Positions 1-8,899 of a stretch of 64,000 nucleotides of DNA are shown here, in pieces; within the stretch, counting starts at the first letter, position 1, and every line of letters starts with the position of its first letter. The stretch is taken from the NCBI RefSeq assembly GCF_900112615.1, contig NZ_FOMK01000005.1, positions 248,001 through 312,000 on the forward strand, read 5' to 3'. The DNA is from Chitinophaga sp. CF118 (GTDB lineage Bacteria; Bacteroidota; Bacteroidia; Chitinophagales; Chitinophagaceae). A program made the position numbers and the translations under genes. Under the pieces are notes generated by a model. That model was not told the origin of the DNA. It ran no database searches and saw only the letters and a list, made by a program, of their open reading frames with translations.

Positions 1-2
1 AT

Positions 3-2204
3 TCAGTAATGCAGAACTGGAACTACGATGGTGATATCCGTACATTCGGGTCTACTTCAGGGTTGCTGGCCGCGTCTATAAAGGCAGACATACCGGGCAT
101 TGCCAATGTGTGCCGGGTAACGAATTTCTCTCCTTCCTTTTTATTCAGCATAGGTGATAAATCTGTATATGCATCAGGTTTATATGCGGATTCTTCTGTA
201 TTCAGTATGTTCACCATGCCATTCGTACAGGGTAATGCAACCGATGCGTTTAAACAATTACATTCTATTGTAATTACCCAAAAAACAGCGAAGAAATTCT
301 TTGGTGATGAAAAGAATGTATTGGGAAAAGCATTGACTGTTGATAATAAACAGCAGTATATTGTAAGCGGTGTTATTAAGGATCTTCCAGAAAACACGAC
401 CGTACGATTTGAATGGTTAATCCCATTTGAAGTATACGCACAGACGAATGAGAATCTGCGTAATTGGGGAAGTAATTCTCCTTTAACATACGTGGAACTG
501 GCAGCAAATGCAGATGTTAATGGCATTAATAAAAAGCTCCGGAATTATTTAAAGAGTAAAAACCCGGATGCTATACAGCAAGCATTTTTGTTCAGCATGA
601 ATGACTGGCGTTTGCGTGGAGAATTTAAGAATGGGGAACAGGTTGGAGGTCGTATAGAATATGTTCACTTGTTTTCTCTCATAGCCTGGATCATTCTTTT
701 TATAGCCTGTATCAATTTTATGAACCTGTCAACAGCACGCAGTGAAAAACGTGCAAGAGAAGTTGGTGTAAGAAAAGTAATGGGTGCAGGAAAAAATGGA
801 CTCATTATGCAGTTTATGGGAGAAGCATTGTTCATGTCTATGCTGGCATGTATGGTAGCTGTGATCATCATTGCACTGGTATTACCTGCTTGTAATGCAC
901 TGATGGGAAAGAGTCTTACAGTAGGTTTGGGTAACCCGGTTCATCTGTTGACACTGGTATTGATTACCCTTGTTTGTGGAGTAGTAGCAGGTAGTTATCC
1001 ATCATTATACTTGTCATCATTCAATCCTGTATCTGTGCTCAAAGGGTGGAATATAAAAACAGGAGGTGCTGCATTTATAAGGAAGGGATTAGTTGTATTG
1101 CAGTTCACCGTTTCTATTGTACTAATCATCAGTACGGTGATTGTTTATCAGCAGATCGGTCATATTAAAAGCAGGGACCTTGGTTATGATAAGGATAACC
1201 TGATTGTGATGAATGTTCAGGGTGACATGCTAAAGAATTTCTCCTCCATAAGACAGGATTTGCAGAATACGGGAATGATAGAGAATGCTGCGCTGGCAGA
1301 TCATATGACAATGTATGGTGGCAATAATACCAGTAATATCGAATGGGATGGCAAGGACGTTAACAGTAAAATTCTGGTCTCAAAGAGATTGGTAGATCAC
1401 AACTTTTTGTCTACTGTCGGCCTGCATCTTATTGATGGCAGGGACTTTCAGTCAAATGCAGCAACCGATAGTTTTAGTGTGGTGATTACTGAATCGATGG
1501 CAAAATTGATGGGGAAGGGAAGTCAGGTAGGTAAAATGTTACATGTTCCCGGACTACCTTTCTCTACCTCTTCTATGAAGGTAGCAGGTGTGGTAAAAGA
1601 TTATGTATATGGTGATATGTATGGTAAACCGGATCCCGTTATTTTCGTGTGTTTGCCGGGATTTACTAACTTAATGTATGTCCGTACAAAAGCGGGATAT
1701 CATCCTGAACAGGTATTGGCGAAGATGGAAGGGGTCATGTTAAAAGATAACCCCGGATATCCTTTTGAATACCGGTTTGTAGATGATCAGTTCAATGCAA
1801 TGTTTACAACTGAAACATTGATCAGTGAACTAGCAAGTGTATTTGCCTCACTGGCGATTATCATCTCCTGCCTCGGTTTATTCGGATTAGCGGCTTATAC
1901 TGCAGAGCGCAGAACCAAAGAGATTGGCATCCGCAAAGTACTGGGCGCAAGTGTTGCGGGGATAGCCGGATTGCTTTCCAAAGACTTTTTAAAGCTGGTA
2001 TGTTTGTCTACATTGGTCGCTTTCCCGCTGGCCTGGTGGACAATGAGTACATGGTTACAGAATTATGCTTACCGGGTATCTATTCACTGGTGGGTTTTCA
2101 TTGCGGCAGGTGCTGCCGCTGTGCTGATCTCATTGCTGACGGTGAGTTATCAATCGGTAAGAGCAGCATTGATGGATCCTGTAAAGAGTTTGAAGACAGA
2201 CTAA
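3..2204 (+). CDS. ABC transporter permease, MacB/FtsX type (5' end cut by window)
   Basis: Inner-membrane permease of the MacB/FtsX class, which couples a separate ATPase to periplasmic work such as export or lipoprotein handling. The reading frame is still open at the left edge, so the usual N-terminal cytoplasmic tail and first membrane helix lie outside. The visible 733 codons show a periplasmic core (about residues 1-190), a first FtsX domain starting near 220 with the typical run ACINFMNLSTARSEKRAREV, a second periplasmic core (about 400-600), and a second FtsX domain near 620-730 with TAERRTKEIGIRKVLGAS. Family members are about 790-800 residues, consistent with about 60 residues missing. 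No ATPase gene is adjacent in the window. Substrate cannot be told. Confidence 0.88.
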   Translation, partial: SVMQNWNYDGDIRTFGSTSGLLAASIKADIPGIANVCRVTNFSPSFLFSIGDKSVYASGLYADSSVFSMFTMPFVQGNATDAFKQLHSIVITQKTAKKFFGDEKNVLGKALTVDNKQQYIVSGVIKDLPENTTVRFEWLIPFEVYAQTNENLRNWGSNSPLTYVELAANADVNGINKKLRNYLKSKNPDAIQQAFLFSMNDWRLRGEFKNGEQVGGRIEYVHLFSLIAWIILFIACINFMNLSTARSEKRAREVGVRKVMGAGKNGLIMQFMGEALFMSMLACMVAVIIIALVLPACNALMGKSLTVGLGNPVHLLTLVLITLVCGVVAGSYPSLYLSSFNPVSVLKGWNIKTGGAAFIRKGLVVLQFTVSIVLIISTVIVYQQIGHIKSRDLGYDKDNLIVMNVQGDMLKNFSSIRQDLQNTGMIENAALADHMTMYGGNNTSNIEWDGKDVNSKILVSKRLVDHNFLSTVGLHLIDGRDFQSNAATDSFSVVITESMAKLMGKGSQVGKMLHVPGLPFSTSSMKVAGVVKDYVYGDMYGKPDPVIFVCLPGFTNLMYVRTKAGYHPEQVLAKMEGVMLKDNPGYPFEYRFVDDQFNAMFTTETLISELASVFASLAIIISCLGLFGLAAYTAERRTKEIGIRKVLGASVAGIAGLLSKDFLKLVCLSTLVAFPLAWWTMSTWLQNYAYRVSIHWWVFIAAGAAAVLISLLTVSYQSVRAALMDPVKSLKTD

Positions 2205-2225
2205 CGGATCATGCTATTATATTAA

Positions 2226-2264
2226 ATGCTCCTGATAAAGCAAATTTTGCTTTATCAGGAGCAT
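2226..2264. terminator. Bidirectional hairpin terminator
   Basis: A perfect stem of about 17 bp (2226-2242 with 2248-2264) with a tiny A/T loop, followed on the plus strand by a T-rich stretch. It lies between the convergent ABC permease and alginate lyase genes and can serve both. Confidence 0.8.
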
Positions 2265-2316
2265 CCTGTTTTTTAATAGAAAGAGTTCCATTCTCCCTAC
2301 CTGGCTGAAAAATATA

Positions 2317-3543
2317 TTACTGAGGATCCCGTGTACAGGTAAGTGTTCCATACCCCAACTGATCAAATCCTCCACTACCTGTTCCATAGTTTCCTCCTCC
2401 GCCTTCAGGTCTTACCTTTTCAGCATAACGGGTTGTATATGGAGCAGACAATCCTTTACGTTTTACATAGTGATTATATATCAACTCCCATACCGGGCGG
2501 GCGTTACCACGTGAAGCGTCACTGATGATCTCCTGATCCACACCCAAACAATTGGTATATGCAACATAAGGTACATCTTCGATTAGATTATACTTTGCTA
2601 CATATTCGGCTCCTTTCAGAAAACGGTTGTCATCATATCCATACAAATCATCTCCCTGGCTCCAGGCCATTTCGCAAAAAGCACCCATCAATGCCATACC
2701 TAACATCGTATGCCCCTGATCACGACCGCTTTCCTGCCATTGTCCAAGTCCTCCATCATGAATGTAATACACCGCATTTTTAATATTACCATTTCCTGCT
2801 CCGTATTTGAAATAGGTGATGGCCTCATTATAAATATCCCTGTCATCACAAAGAACGCCGATCGACAGCGCCGCACACATATTACACAAGTCCCAGTTTG
2901 CATAATAATGCGCCATACATCTTTCTGACCTTGTTAGGAAATTATGATTTACTTTATAGAATACATTCAGCATCATTCGCTGAAAACGTGAAAGATCTGA
3001 AGAAGACCATCCTTTATATGTCCGCATAATCTCTGCTGCATTGGCAAATTCATATCCGTACAAACCTGCTGCCAGTACGGAATCGTTTGTTCCTGCCAGT
3101 AAGGTTAGTTTGGCCGACCATCCATTCATGATGCTGATCGACTTTTTTGCATATGCTTCATCGCCAGATACTTTCCATCTCAGTGCAGAAGCATAAGCAG
3201 CAGCTATATCATTAAATAATATAGCGTAATTCTCATCATGTACACCATCAGCCCCCCGGTAAACAATACTCTGCGGACTGGCAGAATAGTTTAATGAGGA
3301 ATGACTATTAACCGTAAGTTGGTTCCAGCCGGATAACCAGGGTTCCGCGTTTGCCGCTACCTTTGCCTGCATACGTTCAAAATCTGCAGCTGTATGTAAC
3401 AGGCCGGGATGTACGAAAACCGTATCATGATCCTTGATAGCTAAAGGAGCATAAGTTGTTTCTTTATCTTTTTTGCATGCCACAGCAAATAAAATGGATA
3501 GCGATAACGCACTGAGAAATGCGAACATGTAATTGGTTCTCAT
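2317..3543 (-). CDS. Alginate-lyase-family lipoprotein (polysaccharide lyase)
   Basis: Probable surface or periplasmic polysaccharide lyase of the Alginate_lyase fold (Pfam PF05426 type), which cleaves uronic-acid polymers by beta-elimination. The N-terminus is a lipoprotein signal: a hydrophobic run to residue 22, Cys23, then the charged KKDKE. The all-alpha barrel region carries HYYANWDLCNM and ESGRDQGHTMLGM, typical conserved blocks of this family that hold the catalytic Asn/His/Tyr-type residues. At 408 aa it has the family length. It stands alone: no SusC/SusD pair or other carbohydrate enzyme is beside it, so it is not in a classic polysaccharide utilisation locus. The exact substrate (alginate, glucuronan or other) cannot be decided from sequence alone. 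Confidence 0.8.
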   Translation of the reverse strand: MRTNYMFAFLSALSLSILFAVACKKDKETTYAPLAIKDHDTVFVHPGLLHTAADFERMQAKVAANAEPWLSGWNQLTVNSHSSLNYSASPQSIVYRGADGVHDENYAILFNDIAAAYASALRWKVSGDEAYAKKSISIMNGWSAKLTLLAGTNDSVLAAGLYGYEFANAAEIMRTYKGWSSSDLSRFQRMMLNVFYKVNHNFLTRSERCMAHYYANWDLCNMCAALSIGVLCDDRDIYNEAITYFKYGAGNGNIKNAVYYIHDGGLGQWQESGRDQGHTMLGMALMGAFCEMAWSQGDDLYGYDDNRFLKGAEYVAKYNLIEDVPYVAYTNCLGVDQEIISDASRGNARPVWELIYNHYVKRKGLSAPYTTRYAEKVRPEGGGGNYGTGSGGFDQLGYGTLTCTRDPQ

Positions 3544-3633
3544 GAATTTAGGTTTAGTAGGTATGTTTATTGTTACACTGTTTAGGTCTTTTGCGACCGG
3601 TTTTTCAATAGAATAAAAGACAGTAGCTCATTG

Positions 3634-3658
3634 TTTACGACGACAATATGATCGTAAA
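3634..3658. promoter_or_regulatory. Inverted repeat, possible operator
   Basis: TTTACGA (3634-3640) and TCGTAAA (3652-3658) form a 7-bp inverted repeat with an 11-bp spacer in the 262-bp divergent gap between the lyase and the FAD oxidoreductase. The size and spacing suit a dimeric repressor. The rest of this gap is AT-rich and shows nothing else. Confidence 0.35.
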
Positions 3659-3766
3659 TATAAATATTTATTTATTAAAATGAGTAGATGGCCCTAAAGG
3701 ATTGTATGTTATGCTTTTGTATTTATACTATTTATCAGTATTGGTCTTTCCCATGCAAACTTTGAC

Positions 3767-3798
3767 TTGTCCGGAGCATTCTGTTTATTGTAATTTGC
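3767..3798 (+). promoter_or_regulatory. Promoter of FAD oxidoreductase gene
   Basis: TTG (3767-3769), 21 bp, then TAATTTGC (3791-3798), close to the Bacteroidota TTTG/TAnnTTTG pattern. The start codon follows at 3806, implying an extremely short leader. Confidence 0.4.
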
Positions 3799-3805
3799 AG
3801 CCCAA

Positions 3806-4852
3806 ATGAATGTAGATTTCCTCATTATAGGGCAGGGTATTGCCGGTACGTTGCTAAGCCATACTTTACTGGAAGCCGGTGCTTCTGTTCTGGTAATAGA
3901 CGAGTATAGGCCTAACAGTGCCTCGCGTATTGCTGCCGGTGTGATTAACCCGGTGTCTGGCCGTCGCTTTACTATTTCCTGGTTGTATGATGATATTTAC
4001 CCGGTAGCTGTAAAAACCTATCAGCACTTTGAGCAGTTGCTGGGAGTGCCGGTATTTAAGGATCGTAATATCTGGAATGTGCTTCCATCCGAACAATTGC
4101 GTGACGCGTTTATGGAAAGAACATCCGGTCTGGCCTATATGCAGGTACCGGAAACAGATCCATATGAACAGTTTCTGCATCAGCCTTTTGGTGCTGCCGT
4201 TATTAAAGGCGCTACAGTATTACTGCATAATTTATTGCCGGCCTGGAGGGAATATCTGAAAGAGCATAAGTCCCTGCGGGAAGAACGGATCGATCTGGCT
4301 GCACTGAAAATAAATGCGGATGGTATTCAATATAAGGACATCAGCGCAGGGCGTATTATTTTCTGTGAAGGAGCACAAACGATATCGAATCCCTGGTTTA
4401 ACCAGATCCCTTTCCTGCTGAACAAAGGAGAGGTGTTGAGGGTAAGAATCCCCGGGTTTAATACAGAGGATATCATAAAGAGAAGTATAACATTGGTGCC
4501 ACAGTCGCCCGAAACTTACTGGGTAGGGTCTACTTTTGCCTGGGATTATCCGGATGAAATGCCTACCCCTGAAAAAAGAGAGTACCTGGAAGCTGGTTTG
4601 CAGCAGCTGCTAAAGGTGCCTTATGAGATCCTGGAGCAGCAGGCAGGTGTCCGTCCTTCCGGTACAGACCGTCGCCCAATCATGGGATTACATCCCGAAT
4701 ATCCTGCTTTAGGCATCTTTAACGGGTTGGGAACCAAAGGGACTTCGTTGGCACCCGCTATGGCGGCTCAGTTTGCGGCTTACCTGCTCAGAAATGAGCC
4801 ACTGCAGCCAGAAACAGATATTAAGCGTTTTTTTAACAGGCGTAAAGGATAG
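3806..4852 (+). CDS. FAD-dependent oxidoreductase (DAO family)
   Basis: Flavoprotein of the D-amino-acid oxidase / glycine oxidase fold (PF01266). The N-terminus shows the Rossmann dinucleotide motif GQGIAG at residues 9-14, an acidic residue ending the second strand (VLVIDEY) and the substrate-side RIAAGVINPVSGRR block. The C-terminal third has GVRPSGTDRRPIMG and FNGLGTKGTSLAP, the second FAD-contacting region. At 348 aa it is full length. The amine substrate is not predictable. It stands alone, with aspS 81 bp downstream under its own promoter. Confidence 0.82.
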   Translation: MNVDFLIIGQGIAGTLLSHTLLEAGASVLVIDEYRPNSASRIAAGVINPVSGRRFTISWLYDDIYPVAVKTYQHFEQLLGVPVFKDRNIWNVLPSEQLRDAFMERTSGLAYMQVPETDPYEQFLHQPFGAAVIKGATVLLHNLLPAWREYLKEHKSLREERIDLAALKINADGIQYKDISAGRIIFCEGAQTISNPWFNQIPFLLNKGEVLRVRIPGFNTEDIIKRSITLVPQSPETYWVGSTFAWDYPDEMPTPEKREYLEAGLQQLLKVPYEILEQQAGVRPSGTDRRPIMGLHPEYPALGIFNGLGTKGTSLAPAMAAQFAAYLLRNEPLQPETDIKRFFNRRKG

Positions 4853-4871
4853 AAATGCAGGGATCAAACTG

Positions 4872-4904
4872 TATCTTTGCCGACCCCGGTAACGAAGTTC
4901 CGGG
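4872..4904 (+). promoter_or_regulatory. aspS promoter and leader hairpin
   Basis: TATCTTTG (4872-4879) matches the Bacteroidota -7 box exactly. About 5-12 bp later the leader carries a hairpin, CCCGG-T-AAC (4885-4893) pairing with GTTCCGGG (4897-4904) around a GAA loop with one bulged T. The hairpin would sit at the very 5' end of the transcript, where it could protect the mRNA or affect translation. Confidence 0.5.
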
Positions 4905-4933
4905 AGCAACTTTGAACTTTATAATATAATTAT

Positions 4934-6682
4934 ATGTACAGAACGCACACTTGTGGCGAGCTACGACTGGAGCACAACGGACAACAGGTATCATTATCCG
5001 GCTGGGTACAAACAGTCCGGAAATTTGGAAGTATCACTTTCGTGGATCTGCGCGACCGCTATGGTATCACGCAGCTGCTGTTTGGTGAATCTTTGAATCA
5101 GCAGCTTGATGATCAGCCACTTGGACGTGAATTCGTGATACAGGTAACCGGTACCGTTACAGAGCGTTCAAGTAAAAATAAAAATATTCCTACCGGTGAT
5201 ATAGAAATCACCATAAGCAGCTTTTCTATCCTGAATGCTGCCAAAACACCTCCGTTTACTATCCAGGATGATACTGATGGTGGTGATGAGTTGCGTATGA
5301 AGTATCGCTATCTCGATCTGCGCCGTAACAGCGTGAAGCAGAATCTTGAATTGCGCTACCGCCTGAACAGGGCTGCACGTAACTTCCTGGATAGCAAAGG
5401 TTTCATGGATATCGAAACGCCTTTCCTGATTAAATCCACGCCGGAAGGTGCCCGTGACTTCGTTGTACCCAGCCGTATGAACCCTAATGAGTTCTATGCG
5501 CTGCCACAGTCGCCACAAACGTTTAAACAACTGCTGATGGTGAGCGGGTACGACCGTTATTACCAGATTGTGAAGTGCTTCCGTGATGAAGATCTCAGGG
5601 CCGACCGTCAGCCGGAGTTTACTCAGATCGACTGTGAAATGAGCTTCGTAGAGCAGGAAGATGTTTTGAACAACTTCGAAGAGATGCTGAAATACATCTT
5701 CCAGGAAATAAAAGGGATCACGTTTAATGAACCATTCCCCCGTATGACCTTTGACGATGCTATGGAGTTCTATGGTAACGATAAACCGGATATCCGCTTT
5801 GATATGAAGCTGGTAAACTTTACTGATATAGCTAAAGGCAACGGTTTCAAGGTATTTGATGAGGCTGAACTGGTAGTGGCTATCTGTGCAAAAGGCTGCA
5901 GTGAGTATACCCGCAAGCAGATGGACGAGTTGACTGACTGGGTAAAACGCCCACAGATAGGCATGAGCGGATTGATCTATGCCCGTGTGAATGCAGACGG
6001 AACAGTAAAGAGTTCTGTAGATAAATTCTTTGACGAAACCAAGCTGAAGGTTTGGGCAGATAAATGCCAGGCTCAGCCCGGCGATCTGATACTGGTACTG
6101 GCAGGTAAGGAAGAACGCACCCGTAAAGCAATGAGCGAGCTACGCCTTGAAATGGGCGATCGTATGGGCCTGCGTAATAAAGACGAATATAAACCGTTAT
6201 GGGTAATAGACTTCCCGCTGTTCGAATATGCAGAGGAAGAAAACCGCTGGGTAGCACGGCATCATCCGTTTACCTCTCCAAAACCAGAGCATATCAGCTG
6301 GATGGAGGATACATCTAAATACGCAGATATAAAGGCAAACGCCTACGATATAGTACTTAATGGTACCGAAATTGGTGGTGGATCTATCAGGATCTTCCAG
6401 CGTGAACTCCAGGAAAGAATGTTTGCAGCATTAGGCATGAGCCCGGATGAAGCCCGTCATAAATTCGGCTTCCTTCTCGGTGCATTTGAATACGGAGCAC
6501 CTCCGCATGGTGGTCTCGCTTTTGGATTCGATCGCCTGTGTGCTCTCCTGGGTGGAAGTGATAGCATCCGTGATTTTATTGCGTTCCCGAAAAATAATTC
6601 CGGCCGTGATGTAATGCTGGACGCACCTAGCAGTATTGACCAGACACAGTTAAATGAATTAAAAATAGCACTGGTGAAGTAG
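4934..6682 (+). CDS. aspS: Aspartyl-tRNA synthetase
   Basis: Charges tRNA-Asp with aspartate; cytosolic class IIb synthetase. An OB-fold anticodon-binding domain occupies about residues 1-105. The class II core begins with FLDSKGFMDIETP, carries motif 2 in CFRDEDLRADRQPEFTQID and motif 3 in GGLAFGFDRLCALLGG. The bacterial GAD insertion lies in the middle (about 290-410). At 582 aa it is the normal bacterial size. Whether it is Asp-specific or also charges tRNA-Asn depends on gatCAB, which is not in this window. Start is ATG at 4934, 55 bp after the -7 box. Confidence 0.97.
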   Translation: MYRTHTCGELRLEHNGQQVSLSGWVQTVRKFGSITFVDLRDRYGITQLLFGESLNQQLDDQPLGREFVIQVTGTVTERSSKNKNIPTGDIEITISSFSILNAAKTPPFTIQDDTDGGDELRMKYRYLDLRRNSVKQNLELRYRLNRAARNFLDSKGFMDIETPFLIKSTPEGARDFVVPSRMNPNEFYALPQSPQTFKQLLMVSGYDRYYQIVKCFRDEDLRADRQPEFTQIDCEMSFVEQEDVLNNFEEMLKYIFQEIKGITFNEPFPRMTFDDAMEFYGNDKPDIRFDMKLVNFTDIAKGNGFKVFDEAELVVAICAKGCSEYTRKQMDELTDWVKRPQIGMSGLIYARVNADGTVKSSVDKFFDETKLKVWADKCQAQPGDLILVLAGKEERTRKAMSELRLEMGDRMGLRNKDEYKPLWVIDFPLFEYAEEENRWVARHHPFTSPKPEHISWMEDTSKYADIKANAYDIVLNGTEIGGGSIRIFQRELQERMFAALGMSPDEARHKFGFLLGAFEYGAPPHGGLAFGFDRLCALLGGSDSIRDFIAFPKNNSGRDVMLDAPSSIDQTQLNELKIALVK

Positions 6683-6722
6683 ATGGCATAAAATTTGCTA
6701 AAAGGAGTTGTTTTATAACTGG

Positions 6723-6760
6723 GTCCCCCTTGATGCTGAAAAAACAGTGTCAAGGGGGAT
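6723..6760 (+). terminator. aspS terminator hairpin
   Basis: A long stem: 6724-6733 pairs with 6750-6759, then wobble pairs and an inner CTG/CAG (6736-6738 with 6745-6747) around an AAAAAA loop. It is about 40 bp after the aspS stop. There is no clear T-run after it. Confidence 0.65.
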
Positions 6761-6889
6761 CAGTGCAAAGAAGAGGATACGCTAAATGTTGATATACTTA
6801 TATCTAACAGATTAGTAATTATTTACAAGTTAATAGTCATATTGTATAAATATTTAAACTATATTGCCGGAACAATAAATAACAATGCC

Positions 6890-7420
6890 ATGTCATTTAA
6901 CCGCTTATTCAATAGGGGATGGTTTTGTGCAGTGCTATGTATCATTTTGTTTGCTGGCAATACAGCATTCGCGCAGCGTTCTGTTACCCGCTACGTAGAC
7001 AAACATAAAGAAACAGCTGTGAAACTGATGAATGAAACCGGTATCCCGGCCAGTGTAATACTGGGTGTGGCTATGCTGGAATCTGGTTCAGGAACCAGCA
7101 GAAATGCCAAATTACTACATAATCATTTCGGCATAGTAGGACGCAATAAGTTGCATAAGATCAAAGGGGCTACCTATCGTTCAAAATATAAAGAGTTTGA
7201 ATCAGATGATGCATCCTATCAGTATTTTGTAAATATGCTTTCCCGCAAGAAATGGTTTGCACAGATAAAAGGTAAGCCCGAATACAAGTTGTGGCTGAAA
7301 CATATGAACCATGGGGGCTATTCTTCAGCTGGCCAGGAATGGGTAAGAAGAGTAAGTAATATGATTACAAAACATAAATTGTATAAATTGGATGAACAAA
7401 TGGCATATTCCAGCAATTAA
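6890..7420 (+). CDS. Secreted glucosaminidase (FlgJ/LytG-like)
   Basis: Peptidoglycan hydrolase with a glucosaminidase domain (PF01832) that cuts the glycan backbone. The chosen ATG at 6890 gives a clean signal peptide ending AFA before QRSVTRY; the frame runs upstream to a TTG at 6842 but that would add 16 polar residues before the signal. The mature part has ASVILGVAMLESGSGTSRNA, containing the catalytic Glu, then HNHFGI and the C-terminal YKLWLKHMNHGGYSSAG block. 176 aa, a single domain with no LysM. It is followed 81 bp later by the SGNH/SGNH/MBOAT genes, which suggests a shared role in wall or envelope modification. Confidence 0.85.
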   Translation: MSFNRLFNRGWFCAVLCIILFAGNTAFAQRSVTRYVDKHKETAVKLMNETGIPASVILGVAMLESGSGTSRNAKLLHNHFGIVGRNKLHKIKGATYRSKYKEFESDDASYQYFVNMLSRKKWFAQIKGKPEYKLWLKHMNHGGYSSAGQEWVRRVSNMITKHKLYKLDEQMAYSSN

Positions 7421-7501
7421 CTTATAGATTTGTACTGCTAACTATATTGTTGTGTGCCAATACGGTCCCGGGACCATGAATTTCAAATCCGATTTAGAGC
7501 T

Positions 7502-8899
7502 ATGTCCGGCAAAAACAAGTCCGCCTATCCTTTCTATATCATTGTAGGGTCTTTAGTGTGTTTGGTGGCCTTATCACTGGTCAATAACAGCTTTTCCCTG
7601 GAGCAATATACCTCCCGTCCGCTGGATATGCTGGCAGATCTCCGGAAGGAAACTCCCCCAATAAAAACAACAGATACTGCTGTAATCGCTGTAACAGACA
7701 CTATACAAACTGCAAATACAGACACGGTACAACTGGCCGTTATTCCTGATCCCGATCATTCACATGACTTTACTTCTTATACAGGCATCCTGAACTATGC
7801 GGTGCGGGACACTGCTGCCAGCGGGCTGGAACATTTCCTCCAGGCATTGGATGCGCTGAAGGCCGGTAAAAGGAAAAAAGTACGCATTGCTTACTTCGGG
7901 GATTCCATGATTGAGGGAGATCTGATCACAGAAGACCTGCGGGACAGTCTGCAGATCCTGTTTGGTGGTTCTGGTGTTGGGTTTGTACCTATTACTTCTG
8001 TTGTGGCCGGTTTCAGAACCACAATCAATCATACCTTCTCCAAAGACTGGAAAGACTATAGTTATAAGGAAATGCCTCCCGCCAACGTTCCATTGGGCAT
8101 ATCCGGTCATACTTTTGTACCAGGCGATGCCAGTTGGATCAAGTATTCACCTGTACGTAAAAGGGGGCTTGACAAATTTGAAGAAGTAAGCCTGTTGTAT
8201 GGCCCTGCTTCCGGCGGTAATATCTCCGTAAACGAAAAATCCTATTCATTAACCGGTCACCGGCCTGTGAATTTGCTTTCCTGGAAACAGGATTCTGCCC
8301 AGCATGGGGTAACCATCAAGTGGAGCGGAGGCAATAGCCTGCCCTTTTATGGGGTTTGTTTTGAGGCGAATAACGGAGTATATGTAGATAACTATTCTTT
8401 CCGTGGTATCAGCGGGGTGGAGTTGGGGCATTTGTCCAGACAAATCCTGGAACAGATGCAAACCGAACATCCATACGATCTGGTCGTGTTGCACTATGGA
8501 GCCAACATTCTCTGGAAGCCGGAACTGACAGACTATACCTGGTATGGCCGTCCCATGAAAAAAGTAATGGACTCACTTCGTAGTGATCTGCCTAATACTT
8601 CTTTCCTGGTAATCTCTACAGCAGATAAATCTTACAAAAAAGGTGGAAATTACGTGACCGCCCCAGGGGTTACAGCCTTGTTGAAAACACAGCATGAACT
8701 GGCCAAGGAGCATGGTACCGCATATTGGAATCTTTATGCTGCAATGGGTGGAGATGGCTCCATGACCCATTGGGTAGAAGGAGATACAGTACTGGCAAAT
8801 AAAGATTACACACACTTTAACAGACAGGGAGCGGCCAGAGTAGGGGCGCTGCTGTATAAAGCAATGATGGATGAATATAAGCAGCTGGAACATCAGTAG
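7502..8899 (+). CDS. Membrane-anchored SGNH/GDSL hydrolase, first of O-acetylation module
   Basis: Probable periplasmic acetyl-transferring or esterase enzyme of the SGNH fold. ATG 7502 is chosen over the upstream GTG (7454) because it places a single membrane helix (about residues 9-27) at the N-terminus, leaving the rest periplasmic. Catalytic block I is FGDSMIEGD with Ser135; the late block DYTHF supplies Asp435 and His438; an LHYGANIL block resembles block III. 465 aa. The reading frame of the next SGNH gene begins inside its last 29 bases, and an MBOAT gene follows that, so the trio is translationally linked. By analogy with AlgJ/AlgX and PatB it may pass acetyl groups to a polysaccharide or peptidoglycan; the acceptor is unknown. 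Confidence 0.78.
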   Translation: MSGKNKSAYPFYIIVGSLVCLVALSLVNNSFSLEQYTSRPLDMLADLRKETPPIKTTDTAVIAVTDTIQTANTDTVQLAVIPDPDHSHDFTSYTGILNYAVRDTAASGLEHFLQALDALKAGKRKKVRIAYFGDSMIEGDLITEDLRDSLQILFGGSGVGFVPITSVVAGFRTTINHTFSKDWKDYSYKEMPPANVPLGISGHTFVPGDASWIKYSPVRKRGLDKFEEVSLLYGPASGGNISVNEKSYSLTGHRPVNLLSWKQDSAQHGVTIKWSGGNSLPFYGVCFEANNGVYVDNYSFRGISGVELGHLSRQILEQMQTEHPYDLVVLHYGANILWKPELTDYTWYGRPMKKVMDSLRSDLPNTSFLVISTADKSYKKGGNYVTAPGVTALLKTQHELAKEHGTAYWNLYAAMGGDGSMTHWVEGDTVLANKDYTHFNRQGAARVGALLYKAMMDEYKQLEHQ

